Origin: Candidatus Omnitrophota bacterium
Lineage (GTDB): Bacteria; Hinthialibacterota; Hinthialibacteria; Hinthialibacterales; JAKPRU01
Reading direction: 5' to 3'
NCBI GenBank assembly: GCA_029570205.1
Contig: JAKQSI010000088.1
Location: 33,744-97,743, forward strand
DNA: 64,000 bases
Position numbers and translations under genes: made by a program. Shown piece by piece: positions 1 to 8,495 of the stretch (its first letter is position 1; each line of letters opens with the position of its first letter). Under the pieces are notes generated by a model. The model did not search any database. It worked only from the letters and a program-made list of their open reading frames with translations, and was not told where the DNA came from.

Positions 1-1
1 T

Positions 2-922
2 CCCCGGTCCTATCTGGAAATCGATCAACCGATCTGGCTGTTCGAAAACGGCCTGGAACTCGCCGTGATTCCTTCGCACCGATTCGAAATTACGTACAAG
101 ATCGACTACGATCATCCGGCGGTGGGTATCCGCTCGACCTCTTTTTGGATCACCGAAGAGATCTTCACGGAGAAGATCGCTCCAGCCAGAACCTTCGGAT
201 TTCTGAAGGATATTCAGACCCTGCGCCAGGACGGCAAGATCAAAGGGGGCAGTTTGGACTGTGCCATCGTGATTGGTGAAGAGGGGTTTCTGAATAAGAA
301 CCTGCGTTTTGATGATGAGATTGTGCGGCATAAGGTGCTGGATGTGCTGGGGGATTTCACGTTGTTGGGCCGCCCGATCAAGGCGCATGTTGTTGCAGTT
401 CGTTCGGGCCATGCGTTCAACGTCCGATTTGTCCGCAAGATCCTGGAAACAATCCGAGAACGCGAACAACAGGCGAAGAAATCGTTTGAGCCGCCGCTCG
501 ATATCAATCGCATTCGGGAAATTCTTCCGCATCGGTATCCGTTCCTGTTGATCGATCGTGTTCTGGATCTGGATTACAAGAACAATCGAGTTGTTGCGAT
601 CAAGAATGTCACGGCCAATGAGCCGTTTTTCCAAGGGCATTTCCCAAACCGCCCCATCATGCCGGGTGTTCTGATTATCGAAGCCATGGCGCAGGCGGGC
701 GGTGTTTTGCTTCTTTCCCTGGAGCAAAACGCGGGCAAGCAGGTGTATTTGTCGGCGATCAATGAGGCGAAAATCCGGCGGCCGGTTGTTCCGGGAGACC
801 AACTGGTGATCGAAACGCAGATTATGAAGATCAAAGGACGCTCCGGACGGGTCGAAAGTCGTGTCACTGTGGATGGACAGCGAGCGGCGGAGGCGACCCT
901 GTTGTTCACCATGGTAGACTGA
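2..922 (+). CDS. lpxC-fabZ: Bifunctional LpxC/FabZ, 5'-truncated by the window edge
   Basis: The reading frame is open from base 2, so the true start lies left of the window. The first part is the C-terminal half of UDP-3-O-acyl-GlcNAc deacetylase (lipid A step 2): the segment RHKVLD (about 326-343) carries the zinc-binding His and Asp, and SGH (about 404-412) carries the catalytic His. From about base 500 it continues without a break into 3-hydroxyacyl-ACP dehydratase FabZ, with the active-site His in HRYPFLLIDRV and the Glu in PGVLIIEAMAQ. The fused form is known from Bacteroidetes, Chlorobi and other lineages. It joins lipid A synthesis and fatty acid elongation, which compete for the same 3-hydroxyacyl-ACP. 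lpxA follows 38 bases downstream. Confidence 0.96.
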   Translation, partial: PRSYLEIDQPIWLFENGLELAVIPSHRFEITYKIDYDHPAVGIRSTSFWITEEIFTEKIAPARTFGFLKDIQTLRQDGKIKGGSLDCAIVIGEEGFLNKNLRFDDEIVRHKVLDVLGDFTLLGRPIKAHVVAVRSGHAFNVRFVRKILETIREREQQAKKSFEPPLDINRIREILPHRYPFLLIDRVLDLDYKNNRVVAIKNVTANEPFFQGHFPNRPIMPGVLIIEAMAQAGGVLLLSLEQNAGKQVYLSAINEAKIRRPVVPGDQLVIETQIMKIKGRSGRVESRVTVDGQRAAEATLLFTMVD

Positions 923-960
923 ACGAGGCCGGTTTGTTTGAGGAGCGATGAAATAGAATT

Positions 961-1743
961 ATGCCAGAGACTCTTACGATTGCCAGCACGGCGATTATTC
1001 ACCCGAGAGCGCAGATCGGCGACGATGTGCAAATCGGTCCCTACAGTGTTGTCGGTGAAGATGTCCGAATCGGGCGTGGCACCGAGATCGGCCCTCATGT
1101 GATTCTGGACGGATGGACCACCATCGGGGAGTATTGTCGCATTTTTACCGGAGCTGTCATCGGAAGCGAACCGCAGGACCTTAAATACAAAGGCGGTGTC
1201 TCCTTTGTTCGCATTGGAGACCACACCACCATTCGGGAATACTCTACGGTCAACCGGGGTACCAGTGAGGGGGAAGAAACCCGTGTCGGCCAGGGATGCC
1301 TGTTGATGGCCTACAGTCACGTGGCACATAATTGTATCCTGGAAGATAGTGTGATTATGGCCAGTTTCGCCGCGCTGGCCGGTCATATTCGAGTCGAATC
1401 CAACGCGATTATCGGAGGTCTGGTGGCGATTCATCAGTTCTGCCAGGTGGGGCGATATGCAATTGTCGGCGGGGCTTCCGCAGTCCGACAGGATGTGCTG
1501 CCCTTTACGAGAGTAGCGGGGAACCCCTGCAAGCCGTATGGGATCAATGTGGTGGGGCTTCGCCGACACGGATTTTCGGAAGAGCGGATGAAACGTCTCA
1601 AACGGATTTACCGAATCCTGTATCGGTCCCATCTCTCCGAAGGAGAAGCCTTGGACCGTCTGCACGAAGAGATGGGCGACGATGCGGACGCTCAACATAT
1701 CATCGAATTTGTTAAACGCACGGAACGGGGGATCTGCCGATGA
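961..1743 (+). CDS. lpxA: Acyl-ACP--UDP-N-acetylglucosamine O-acyltransferase LpxA
   Basis: 260 residues, the usual LpxA length. It catalyses the first committed step of lipid A synthesis, transferring a 3-hydroxyacyl chain from ACP to UDP-GlcNAc in the cytosol. The N-terminal two thirds are hexapeptide repeats ([IV]G-x4 pattern) forming a left-handed beta-helix. The motif SHVAHNC contains the catalytic histidine (His123 by alignment to E. coli His125). The C-terminal helical part begins near GLRRHGFS. It lies directly after lpxC-fabZ in the same operon. A GAGGAG motif lies 15 bases before the ATG, which is rather far. The stop overlaps the next start as ATGA, so the next gene is probably translationally coupled. 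Confidence 0.97.
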   Translation: MPETLTIASTAIIHPRAQIGDDVQIGPYSVVGEDVRIGRGTEIGPHVILDGWTTIGEYCRIFTGAVIGSEPQDLKYKGGVSFVRIGDHTTIREYSTVNRGTSEGEETRVGQGCLLMAYSHVAHNCILEDSVIMASFAALAGHIRVESNAIIGGLVAIHQFCQVGRYAIVGGASAVRQDVLPFTRVAGNPCKPYGINVVGLRRHGFSEERMKRLKRIYRILYRSHLSEGEALDRLHEEMGDDADAQHIIEFVKRTERGICR

Positions 1744-3524
1744 AGAATCCCGGATTGGGTACCCATGGCATCACATTATACGCTTGCGCGGCGAATTGTT
1801 GCTCGATTTGTGCAGCCATCACGCGAATCCTGTCGATTCTGGTCTTTGCCGCCGGGATTACGACGGTCAGCGCGGATACGGGTTTTCTCGATCTGCGCTA
1901 CCCGGACGCCGAAGCGGATCGCATGATCTATTTCCCGTACGAGAATGCCTATGGCGGGGTTGCTCTGACCTGCGGAGATTTTGACGGGAACGGAACGGAC
2001 GAGATCGTCATGGGATCTCCGTTTATGGAAAAAGAACGGGGGCGTGTAGATATTCTCCACAACGCCGCTGCGCCGGTTGCCGGAACGACGGATGTTGTTG
2101 ATTTGGCCGATCCTCCCGCAACGGCGGCGATCACTACCCTGATCGGTAGTCAACGAGGCGATTGGATGGGGACCAGTGTAGCCGTGGGGGATTTCAACGC
2201 GGACGGAAGAGATGATCTGGCGGTTGGTGCGCCGAATGTGAACCGGTTAGCCGGAGCCGTCTATCTTTTTCTGGGTGGGAATCCGTGTCTCGAACCCGGA
2301 CGATTTGATGTCTCTGGGGCGGATATTGTATTTCACGGGGCCGGGGAGTGCGATGGAGCCGGGCCGGAACTGGCGTTCGGCGACCTGAACGGCGACGGGA
2401 TGGATGACTTGGTGATTTCCGCGCCGTACACGAATAAACAAGAGTCCATGGCCTTCGCCGACCGGGCCTACATCCTGTATGGTTCGCCGCTTCGCGCGAC
2501 AGGGCAGGTGATTCAACTGGGAACCGACTGCGATGTGCTGCTGAAACATGTTTATGCAGACTACCGGAGTTCCGTCAACAGCAACAGCTATTTCATCGCC
2601 GACGTTCTGGGAGACGGCATTCCGGATTTGATTATCGGTTGCCAGTACGGCTTGGGCCGATACGGTCATGTCTATGTGGTGCGAGGCGCGCCCCGCCCGA
2701 AGGGATCGGTGGTGATGGTTCATGAAGAGGCCGATCTTGTAATCAAGGACAACCACAAAACGGATATGCTCGGCGCGTCCGTCCGAGCGGGAGATATCGA
2801 CGGAGACGGAGATAACGATCTTCTGATCGGCTCTCCGAACGGCTATTCTTCTGCGTACGGAAAACTATCTTTATTGCTGTTCGACGGGAAGCCTGATCCC
2901 GCGCAGCAGACGGTTATCCGTATGGGGCAGCCGACATCCCTTTACCTCGAAGTCAACTATTACGGGATTTATAAGTCGGAGAGTCTCGGCCAGGGATTGA
3001 CACTGGCCGATTTCAATGCGGACGGAATACAGGATATTGCGGTGGGCGCTTTCTATGGGCGTCCGCGGGGAACCGACAAGTCATTCGGCCTGGTATACGT
3101 GCTGCCCGGTCGTCCCAATTGGCCGGAAGGGACCATTTGTATCGGCGATGTGCCGGAGATTCTAATTATGAACGGGGCGACCAAGCAAGAGGAATTCGGG
3201 ATGGTCCTGGCGACGGGCAATTTCGGAGGCGGTGCGCCTTCCCTGCTGGTATCGTCCCGCCTCGGAGACGGCCGGTTCGGGTACGGGGCCAAGAATGCCG
3301 GGCAAGTCTACCAGTTTTCGCGGGTTTTGTTTGATCGTCTTGCGCCTTTGAATCCCAAGATCACTCCCAAAATTGTTGAGGAACTCTACCGGATTTCCGG
3401 GAACTGGATGAAACCGAAAACCGGTTATCAGATCCAATCCGGCTCCGTCGATTCGGAACGGATCGGTCCCCGCGAGATTTTGAATCTGTACAAACGATCG
3501 AGAAAAATGGAGCCTTCCCAGTAG
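1740..3524 (+). CDS. Secreted FG-GAP (integrin-alpha-like) beta-propeller protein
   Basis: 594 residues. A hydrophobic segment at about residues 28-45 ending in SADTG suits a signal peptide preceded by an unusually long N-terminal stretch. At least five calcium-binding loops of FG-GAP type are visible (DFDGNGTDE, DFNADGRDD, DLNGDGMDD, DIDGDGDND, DFNADGIQD), each followed by a strand such as IVMGSP or LAVGAP. This is the blade pattern of integrin-alpha/VCBS propellers, which are normally extracellular. The ATG overlaps the lpxA stop (ATGA) and GGGGGA lies 7 bases upstream, so it should be co-expressed with lipid A synthesis. No enzymatic motif was seen. Function is unknown; binding or surface attachment is an inference. 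Confidence 0.85.
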   Translation: MKNPGLGTHGITLYACAANCCSICAAITRILSILVFAAGITTVSADTGFLDLRYPDAEADRMIYFPYENAYGGVALTCGDFDGNGTDEIVMGSPFMEKERGRVDILHNAAAPVAGTTDVVDLADPPATAAITTLIGSQRGDWMGTSVAVGDFNADGRDDLAVGAPNVNRLAGAVYLFLGGNPCLEPGRFDVSGADIVFHGAGECDGAGPELAFGDLNGDGMDDLVISAPYTNKQESMAFADRAYILYGSPLRATGQVIQLGTDCDVLLKHVYADYRSSVNSNSYFIADVLGDGIPDLIIGCQYGLGRYGHVYVVRGAPRPKGSVVMVHEEADLVIKDNHKTDMLGASVRAGDIDGDGDNDLLIGSPNGYSSAYGKLSLLLFDGKPDPAQQTVIRMGQPTSLYLEVNYYGIYKSESLGQGLTLADFNADGIQDIAVGAFYGRPRGTDKSFGLVYVLPGRPNWPEGTICIGDVPEILIMNGATKQEEFGMVLATGNFGGGAPSLLVSSRLGDGRFGYGAKNAGQVYQFSRVLFDRLAPLNPKITPKIVEELYRISGNWMKPKTGYQIQSGSVDSERIGPREILNLYKRSRKMEPSQ

Positions 3525-3579
3525 TCGTTTCAAAAAAACGAACCGGGTAGATCCTTTTTTTGACGATTCTCTCAGCAGA

Positions 3580-5385
3580 ATGCCCAACCCTGACGGTTTG
3601 AACTCTTCCAGCCATTTTCGTGCTTTACTGGCGTACCTGGCTCCACACACGCACCGCATCGTGCTCGGCTTTGTCTTCATCGTGGCCGGTCAGGTGATCG
3701 CGGTGCAGATACCCCGGCTGGTGCGCCGGGCCATTGATGCGCTGGAGCCGGCCGTCGGGAATCCCGACGCAGTCGGCGGCGTTTCGCCGGTTGTTGCGAC
3801 CGCTTTCTGGGGAATTATTCTACTGGCCATCGGTTCCGCGATCACGCTGTTTTTCTCGCGATATCTTGTGATTACCGTATCGCGCCTGGCGGAAGAGCAG
3901 CTGCGGAACGATCTGTATACGCATCTTCAGTTGCTCACGCCAAGCTACTACAACTCCATCTCTACCGGCGATTTGATGACCCGCGCGGGCAGCGACATCG
4001 AACAGGTTCGGATGCTCCTCGGCCCGGGAATCATGTACCCGTTGCAGTTCGGCATTCTGGCGATTCTGGCCATTGCGCACATGCTGTACAGCGACTGGCT
4101 TCTGACGACAGCGGTTCTTGTACCTATGCTTGGCCTGTCCGTCTGGGTCAATATCTATACCCGACGTCTTCACAACCTGTTCATGGCGTCGCAGGAAATC
4201 TACGCTGCCATGTCGGCTCATGTTCAGGAGAATCTGTCCGGTATTCGCGTGGTGAAGGCATATTGCCAGGAGGCGGCCGAAACGGCTCGTTTTGAGGAAA
4301 TCAACAAACAGTACCTGGACAAGAATTTTGAAATGATTCGTCTGCGGGGACGACTCTGGCCGATCATGCGTTACATTAACGGATTGGGGTTTGCCATGAT
4401 TCTCTTCCTGGGAGGCCGAATGGTCACGGTGAATCGCCTGACCCTCGGCGGACTGGCGGAGTTTATCCAATACTTTACGATGCTGTTTTGGCCGATTGTC
4501 GGTTTCGGATGGGTATTGAACGTCATCTACCGTGGAACCGCCTCCTGGGCGCGAATCCGCGAGATTCTCTGCGCCGTTCCGGAGATTCTACCCGTACCCG
4601 TTACCGTTCCTGAACCGAAAATCCGCGGCGAAATCACGATTCACAATCTGACCTTCCGCTATCGAGAGGATACTCCGCCGGTTCTTCGCGATATTTCCAT
4701 TTCCATTCCTGCCGGTTCGACGTTAGCGATTGTCGGTCCCACGGGGGTCGGAAAATCCACGCTCGTTCACCTTCTTCTTCACCTGTATCCTGTACCTCCC
4801 GGCTCGATCTTTATTGACGGGATGGACATCCGGGATATTCCTCTGGAAGTATTGCGCAGGAATATCGCTTTCGTGTCACAGGAAGTCTTTCTCTTCAGCC
4901 AATCACTAAAAGAGAACATCCTTTTCGGAGAGGAATCGGGAGGACCGGATGCCGACAAACGAACGCGTTCCGCCGCGCGGAAGGCGGGCCTTGAACGCGA
5001 TGTCGGCCAATTCCCGCAGGGGTTTGAGACTCTGCTCGGTGAACGGGGGCTGACCTTGTCGGGAGGCCAACGGCAGCGGACCGGAATCGCCCGCGCGCTG
5101 GTCCGGCATTGTCCCATTCTGATTTTGGACGACGCGCTGTCGAGTGTCGATGCCGAAACGGAGGAACAGATTCTTCGCGGCATACGCGAGGATATCCGGC
5201 AACGCACAACGATTCTTATTTCCCATCGTATTTCGACAGTTCGGAACGCGGATCATATTGTTGTGCTTGGCGATGGAATGATTATCGAGGAGGGGACTCA
5301 CCAGGATTTGGTTGAGCGGGGCGGACTTTATGCGTCTATTTTCCGGCGCCAGCAGTTGGAGGAAAGCCTGGGTATTCGGTCCTGA
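3580..5385 (+). CDS. ABC exporter, fused permease and ATPase (MsbA/YheI-like)
   Basis: 601 residues: a six-helix exporter domain (about 1-330) followed by a nucleotide-binding domain. Walker A is GPTGVGKST (about residue 386), the signature is LSGGQRQRTGIARAL, and the H-loop is ISHRIS. Walker B reads ILILDDALSSVD, with Asp where exporters normally have the catalytic Glu; this Asp occurs in the YheI/BmrC-like subgroup whose members often work as heterodimers. Position after lpxA suggests lipid A flipping (MsbA role), but the sequence resembles drug-exporter-type half transporters as much as MsbA. No partner half-transporter is in the window. No convincing ribosome site precedes the ATG. Confidence 0.9.
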   Translation: MPNPDGLNSSSHFRALLAYLAPHTHRIVLGFVFIVAGQVIAVQIPRLVRRAIDALEPAVGNPDAVGGVSPVVATAFWGIILLAIGSAITLFFSRYLVITVSRLAEEQLRNDLYTHLQLLTPSYYNSISTGDLMTRAGSDIEQVRMLLGPGIMYPLQFGILAILAIAHMLYSDWLLTTAVLVPMLGLSVWVNIYTRRLHNLFMASQEIYAAMSAHVQENLSGIRVVKAYCQEAAETARFEEINKQYLDKNFEMIRLRGRLWPIMRYINGLGFAMILFLGGRMVTVNRLTLGGLAEFIQYFTMLFWPIVGFGWVLNVIYRGTASWARIREILCAVPEILPVPVTVPEPKIRGEITIHNLTFRYREDTPPVLRDISISIPAGSTLAIVGPTGVGKSTLVHLLLHLYPVPPGSIFIDGMDIRDIPLEVLRRNIAFVSQEVFLFSQSLKENILFGEESGGPDADKRTRSAARKAGLERDVGQFPQGFETLLGERGLTLSGGQRQRTGIARALVRHCPILILDDALSSVDAETEEQILRGIREDIRQRTTILISHRISTVRNADHIVVLGDGMIIEEGTHQDLVERGGLYASIFRRQQLEESLGIRS

Positions 5386-5580
5386 ACAGGTAACGGATTA
5401 TAGCGATACGAAGCGATATCCGCTGATTTGGCTACTGTATCACAGGCCGGAAGCCTGTCCCGCCCTGTTTACCAAGAAAGAATACCTTGTTGCGCAAGAG
5501 AGAACATCTTTTCTCCCTCTCGCGCCGGGAGAGGCTTGGCATGAGGGGTTGCCGTATGGAACCCGCTCGACTACATCACG
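5386..5580. repeat. Convergent gap with palindrome and a decayed CCCTCTCCC-type repeat
   Basis: This gap lies between two converging genes. ACAGGC (5442-5447) and GCCTGT (5453-5458) form a hairpin with a 5-base loop. At about 5514-5550 there is a degenerate copy, in reverse orientation, of a dispersed repeat also found at 19.3 kb and 36.5 kb (CCCTCACCCC...CTCTCCCGG). No T-tract terminator was seen. Confidence 0.55.
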
Positions 5581-6705
5581 CTATCGCTGACTCTGCAACA
5601 GCGAGGATCGACCCGCGCCCGACAGAAATGTCTCGTGGAATTGTGTTAGATTGCCGCACGAGATAGCTATTCGAACCGCCTGCATGAATTCCTGATAAAA
5701 AGTTACATTATGAATTGTGGCCAATCGAGAGGCGAGAATCTCGCCTGCAAGGAATAGATGCCGGAGGTACGCTAAGGAGAATTGCCGGCAGCAGCTGCAA
5801 TGACATTCGGTATCCGGCGGGCCTTGTTCATATTTGTATTGAGCCTGCTTGAATGACACTCTACCGGACCAGGTCAGACAATGTCCGTTCCGCGCCAGAC
5901 GTGTCGGAACTACACAATCGAACAGATCGACGCCTCTCTCGATACAGGTTAAAAAATCTTCCGGTGTCCCGACCCCCATCAGGTACCGGGGGCGATCCTC
6001 CGGCAGATGCAAAACAGATACATCCAGCATTGCCAGGGTTTGCGCCTTCTCCTCCCCGACACACAGACCGCCGATTCCATAACCCGGCGAACCGAATCCG
6101 CTTAATATCCGTGCGCTTTCCGCGCGAAGATCGGGATTCATCCCACCCTGTACAATCGGAAACAGTGCTTGGTCTTCGCGTTCTTTCGCCCTGATACATC
6201 GCTCCGCCCATCGATTCGTTAATTCCATGGATTGCCGCATATCCTGATCGGGCAGATCGTGCGGCGGGCATTCATCCAGGCACATAATGATATCCGCGCC
6301 GAGCCGTTCCTGTAAACGAATCGCCGATTCGGGTGTAAAACGATGTATAGAACCGTCAATGTGAGAACGAAAAGTAACTCCGTCCGGATCGATTGACCGC
6401 AGCGGCGCAAGACTAAACACCTGAAATCCCCCGCTGTCGGTTACAATGGGGCCGTCCCACGCCATGAAACGGTGCAGGCCGCCACATTTCTCTACAACGT
6501 CTGCGCCGGGACGAAGATAGAGATGATAGGCATTTGCCAGGATTACCCGGCTTCCGGTCTCGCGGATTTCTGCGGGAGTTAATGCTTTTACGGTTGCATT
6601 CGTTCCCACCGGCATGAATGCAGGTGTATCGACTACCCCATGAGGTGTGTGAAATCTTCCGGTCCGCGCCCGGCTGTCTTTGGCGGTAATATCGTATTCA
6701 AACAT
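5581..6705 (-). CDS. tgt: tRNA-guanine transglycosylase (queuine tRNA-ribosyltransferase)
   Basis: 374 residues, full length for bacterial Tgt. It exchanges guanine-34 for preQ1 in tRNAs with GUN anticodons, on the way to queuosine. Visible family motifs are TDSGGFQVFSL (catalytic Asp region and substrate pocket), IMCLDECPP, GIGGLCVGE and FDCVVPTRLARNG (nucleophile Asp). The zinc site is CHCSCC with a later His in IHN. It is the last gene of recN-dsbD-tgt, 14 bases after dsbD. No other queuosine gene is nearby. Confidence 0.97.
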   Translation of the reverse strand: MFEYDITAKDSRARTGRFHTPHGVVDTPAFMPVGTNATVKALTPAEIRETGSRVILANAYHLYLRPGADVVEKCGGLHRFMAWDGPIVTDSGGFQVFSLAPLRSIDPDGVTFRSHIDGSIHRFTPESAIRLQERLGADIIMCLDECPPHDLPDQDMRQSMELTNRWAERCIRAKEREDQALFPIVQGGMNPDLRAESARILSGFGSPGYGIGGLCVGEEKAQTLAMLDVSVLHLPEDRPRYLMGVGTPEDFLTCIERGVDLFDCVVPTRLARNGHCLTWSGRVSFKQAQYKYEQGPPDTECHCSCCRQFSLAYLRHLFLAGEILASRLATIHNVTFYQEFMQAVRIAISCGNLTQFHETFLSGAGRSSLLQSQR

Positions 6706-6719
6706 GGTTATCCATCTTA

Positions 6720-8495
6720 TTACTCGCTATTGGAATGCGCGATCTTATCCAGGTGCGCAAGCAATTCATCGGCGCTGTGATAGCCAACCAGGCTGGCCTC
6801 GGGTAGATATTCGCCGGACCGGCTATAAAACAGCAGCACAGGCAGCCCGGGGATATTGTATTTGTTCTGCAATTGCCCTCTCTCCGGTGTTTCCCTGGTA
6901 AAGTCCAGCCTGACGGTTACAAATTCCTGAAGGCGCGCTGTAACACGCGGATCGCGGAAAGTAGTCCTGTCTAATTCGATGCAGGCGGCGCACCATTCCG
7001 CCCAGACATCGACCAGGACGGGTTTCTGCGCAGCCCGTGCCCTGTCCAGGCCGGTCTGCTCATCGGCGAGCCAGTCGATGAGGCTTGCGGGTGGTGTTGT
7101 AAATGCGCCGACGCTGAGATAAAGACCGAACACGGCGAGGACAATCCCGAAATGCTTGAGCACTCGACGGATCCCGGAAAGGCCATGAAACGAACGGTGA
7201 ATCGTTCCGAACGGAAGGGAAAGCACGATCATGACGCATCCCATAATCAATCCGGTCGGTAAAGGTTTCAGGAGTTTACCGAGGGCAGGGAAGGCAGATT
7301 TGCCGAAGTAAAGCGCCATGGCGAGCAGAATAATTCCGAAAATAGTTTTGATATGTTCCATCCACGCGCCGGAGCGGGGCATGTAGGAAATCGCGGCGGA
7401 AAAGGTTCCGAGAAAAATAAATAACGTACCGATTCCGAGGGCATACGTGAAGAGCAGCCAAAATCCGAGAAACAGGTTGCCCGACGAGGCGACATAAATC
7501 AGGACGGTTCCGAGAACAGGACCGGTACACGGCGAGGCGATCACTCCGGCGACCAGCCCCATACCGAAGGCGCCGCCGTATCCGCGCCCGGCGAGAGAAG
7601 CGAGTCGGGCCTGTACGGCGGATGGGACCCGGATTTCAAACAGGCCGAGCATGGAAAATCCGAATCCCGCCAGGACCAGCATGACTACACCGACTACAAT
7701 CGGATTGGCCATAAACGACCCGAATACCGCCCCGGTTCCTGCCGCCAGGAGGCCCAATGCGGAGAACATCACGCCGATTCCAAGGACATACGTGACCGAC
7801 AGGGTGAAGGCTCTCCATCGCGGGACATCCTTCGTGCCGAAAATCGTAATCGTAATCGGAATCAACGGGTACACGCACGGTGTAAAACAGGTACCGACAC
7901 CGCCGAGAAAGATTACCAGAAACGTGTAGAACAGTCCTTTTGAGAAAAGGTCAGGTCTCCGGTCGGAAGCCTGCTCGATGGGAATAAATCCCGCCGGGTT
8001 TGTCCCGGGCTGTACGCCGCCGACACGGATGGAGAGATCGAGGGTTCGCTTCGCGGGGAAAAAACAGAGTTCCGGCGAACAGCCGCGATGTCGAACGGTA
8101 AAGCGGACAGGGATGCCTTCCTGTAATACCGGCCCGGTAACGGTGAAGGGGACGCGGATGTCTACAACCCCCTCATATATTGGTACTTCTTTTTCTTCAT
8201 ATTTGTCGTATTTCAATTTCGGTTCCGGGTAAATTGGATCGGAGAAGGTGATCCCCGGGACCGGCTCGGATCGGACCGAGACGGAATCGCGGTAGACATA
8301 ATGATGTTCGGCTATCGTTAATATAAGCCGTATTTCGCCCCGGTCTCCGGGTTCAAATACCGTTACCGGCGCGCTTGCCGACCAGATAAAGGCTTCTTCC
8401 GGTGTGAGACTCCGGGCGGGAGCAAAATCGGCCGTGCCAACACAGCCGCCGATCAGGAGGAAAACAAGCAAGTAGCGGGTGGACGGCCGGATCAT
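6720..8495 (-). CDS. dsbD: Thiol:disulfide interchange protein DsbD
   Basis: 591 residues with the three-part DsbD plan. After an N-terminal signal segment (a lipobox-like LIGGC is visible) comes the periplasmic alpha domain with a redox pair in GCSPELC (about residues 135-141). An eight-helix membrane domain follows with paired cysteines in CFTPCVYP (about 202) and ASPCTGP (about 321). A C-terminal thioredoxin domain has the WCAAC motif (about 502). DsbD carries electrons from cytoplasmic thioredoxin to periplasmic disulfide isomerases and cytochrome c maturation. The ATG overlaps the recN stop by 4 bases, and tgt follows 14 bases later. A lipid anchor is possible but unproven. Confidence 0.95.
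   Translation of the reverse strand: MIRPSTRYLLVFLLIGGCVGTADFAPARSLTPEEAFIWSASAPVTVFEPGDRGEIRLILTIAEHHYVYRDSVSVRSEPVPGITFSDPIYPEPKLKYDKYEEKEVPIYEGVVDIRVPFTVTGPVLQEGIPVRFTVRHRGCSPELCFFPAKRTLDLSIRVGGVQPGTNPAGFIPIEQASDRRPDLFSKGLFYTFLVIFLGGVGTCFTPCVYPLIPITITIFGTKDVPRWRAFTLSVTYVLGIGVMFSALGLLAAGTGAVFGSFMANPIVVGVVMLVLAGFGFSMLGLFEIRVPSAVQARLASLAGRGYGGAFGMGLVAGVIASPCTGPVLGTVLIYVASSGNLFLGFWLLFTYALGIGTLFIFLGTFSAAISYMPRSGAWMEHIKTIFGIILLAMALYFGKSAFPALGKLLKPLPTGLIMGCVMIVLSLPFGTIHRSFHGLSGIRRVLKHFGIVLAVFGLYLSVGAFTTPPASLIDWLADEQTGLDRARAAQKPVLVDVWAEWCAACIELDRTTFRDPRVTARLQEFVTVRLDFTRETPERGQLQNKYNIPGLPVLLFYSRSGEYLPEASLVGYHSADELLAHLDKIAHSNSE

Noticed and set aside
574-1698. 374-codon open frame antisense to lpxA
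   Set aside because: It is a mirror of the lpxA coding sequence; no start signal or motif.
5312-5590. 92-codon plus-strand frame after the ABC exporter
   Set aside because: It starts inside the exporter gene and runs through repeat DNA; no motif or ribosome site.
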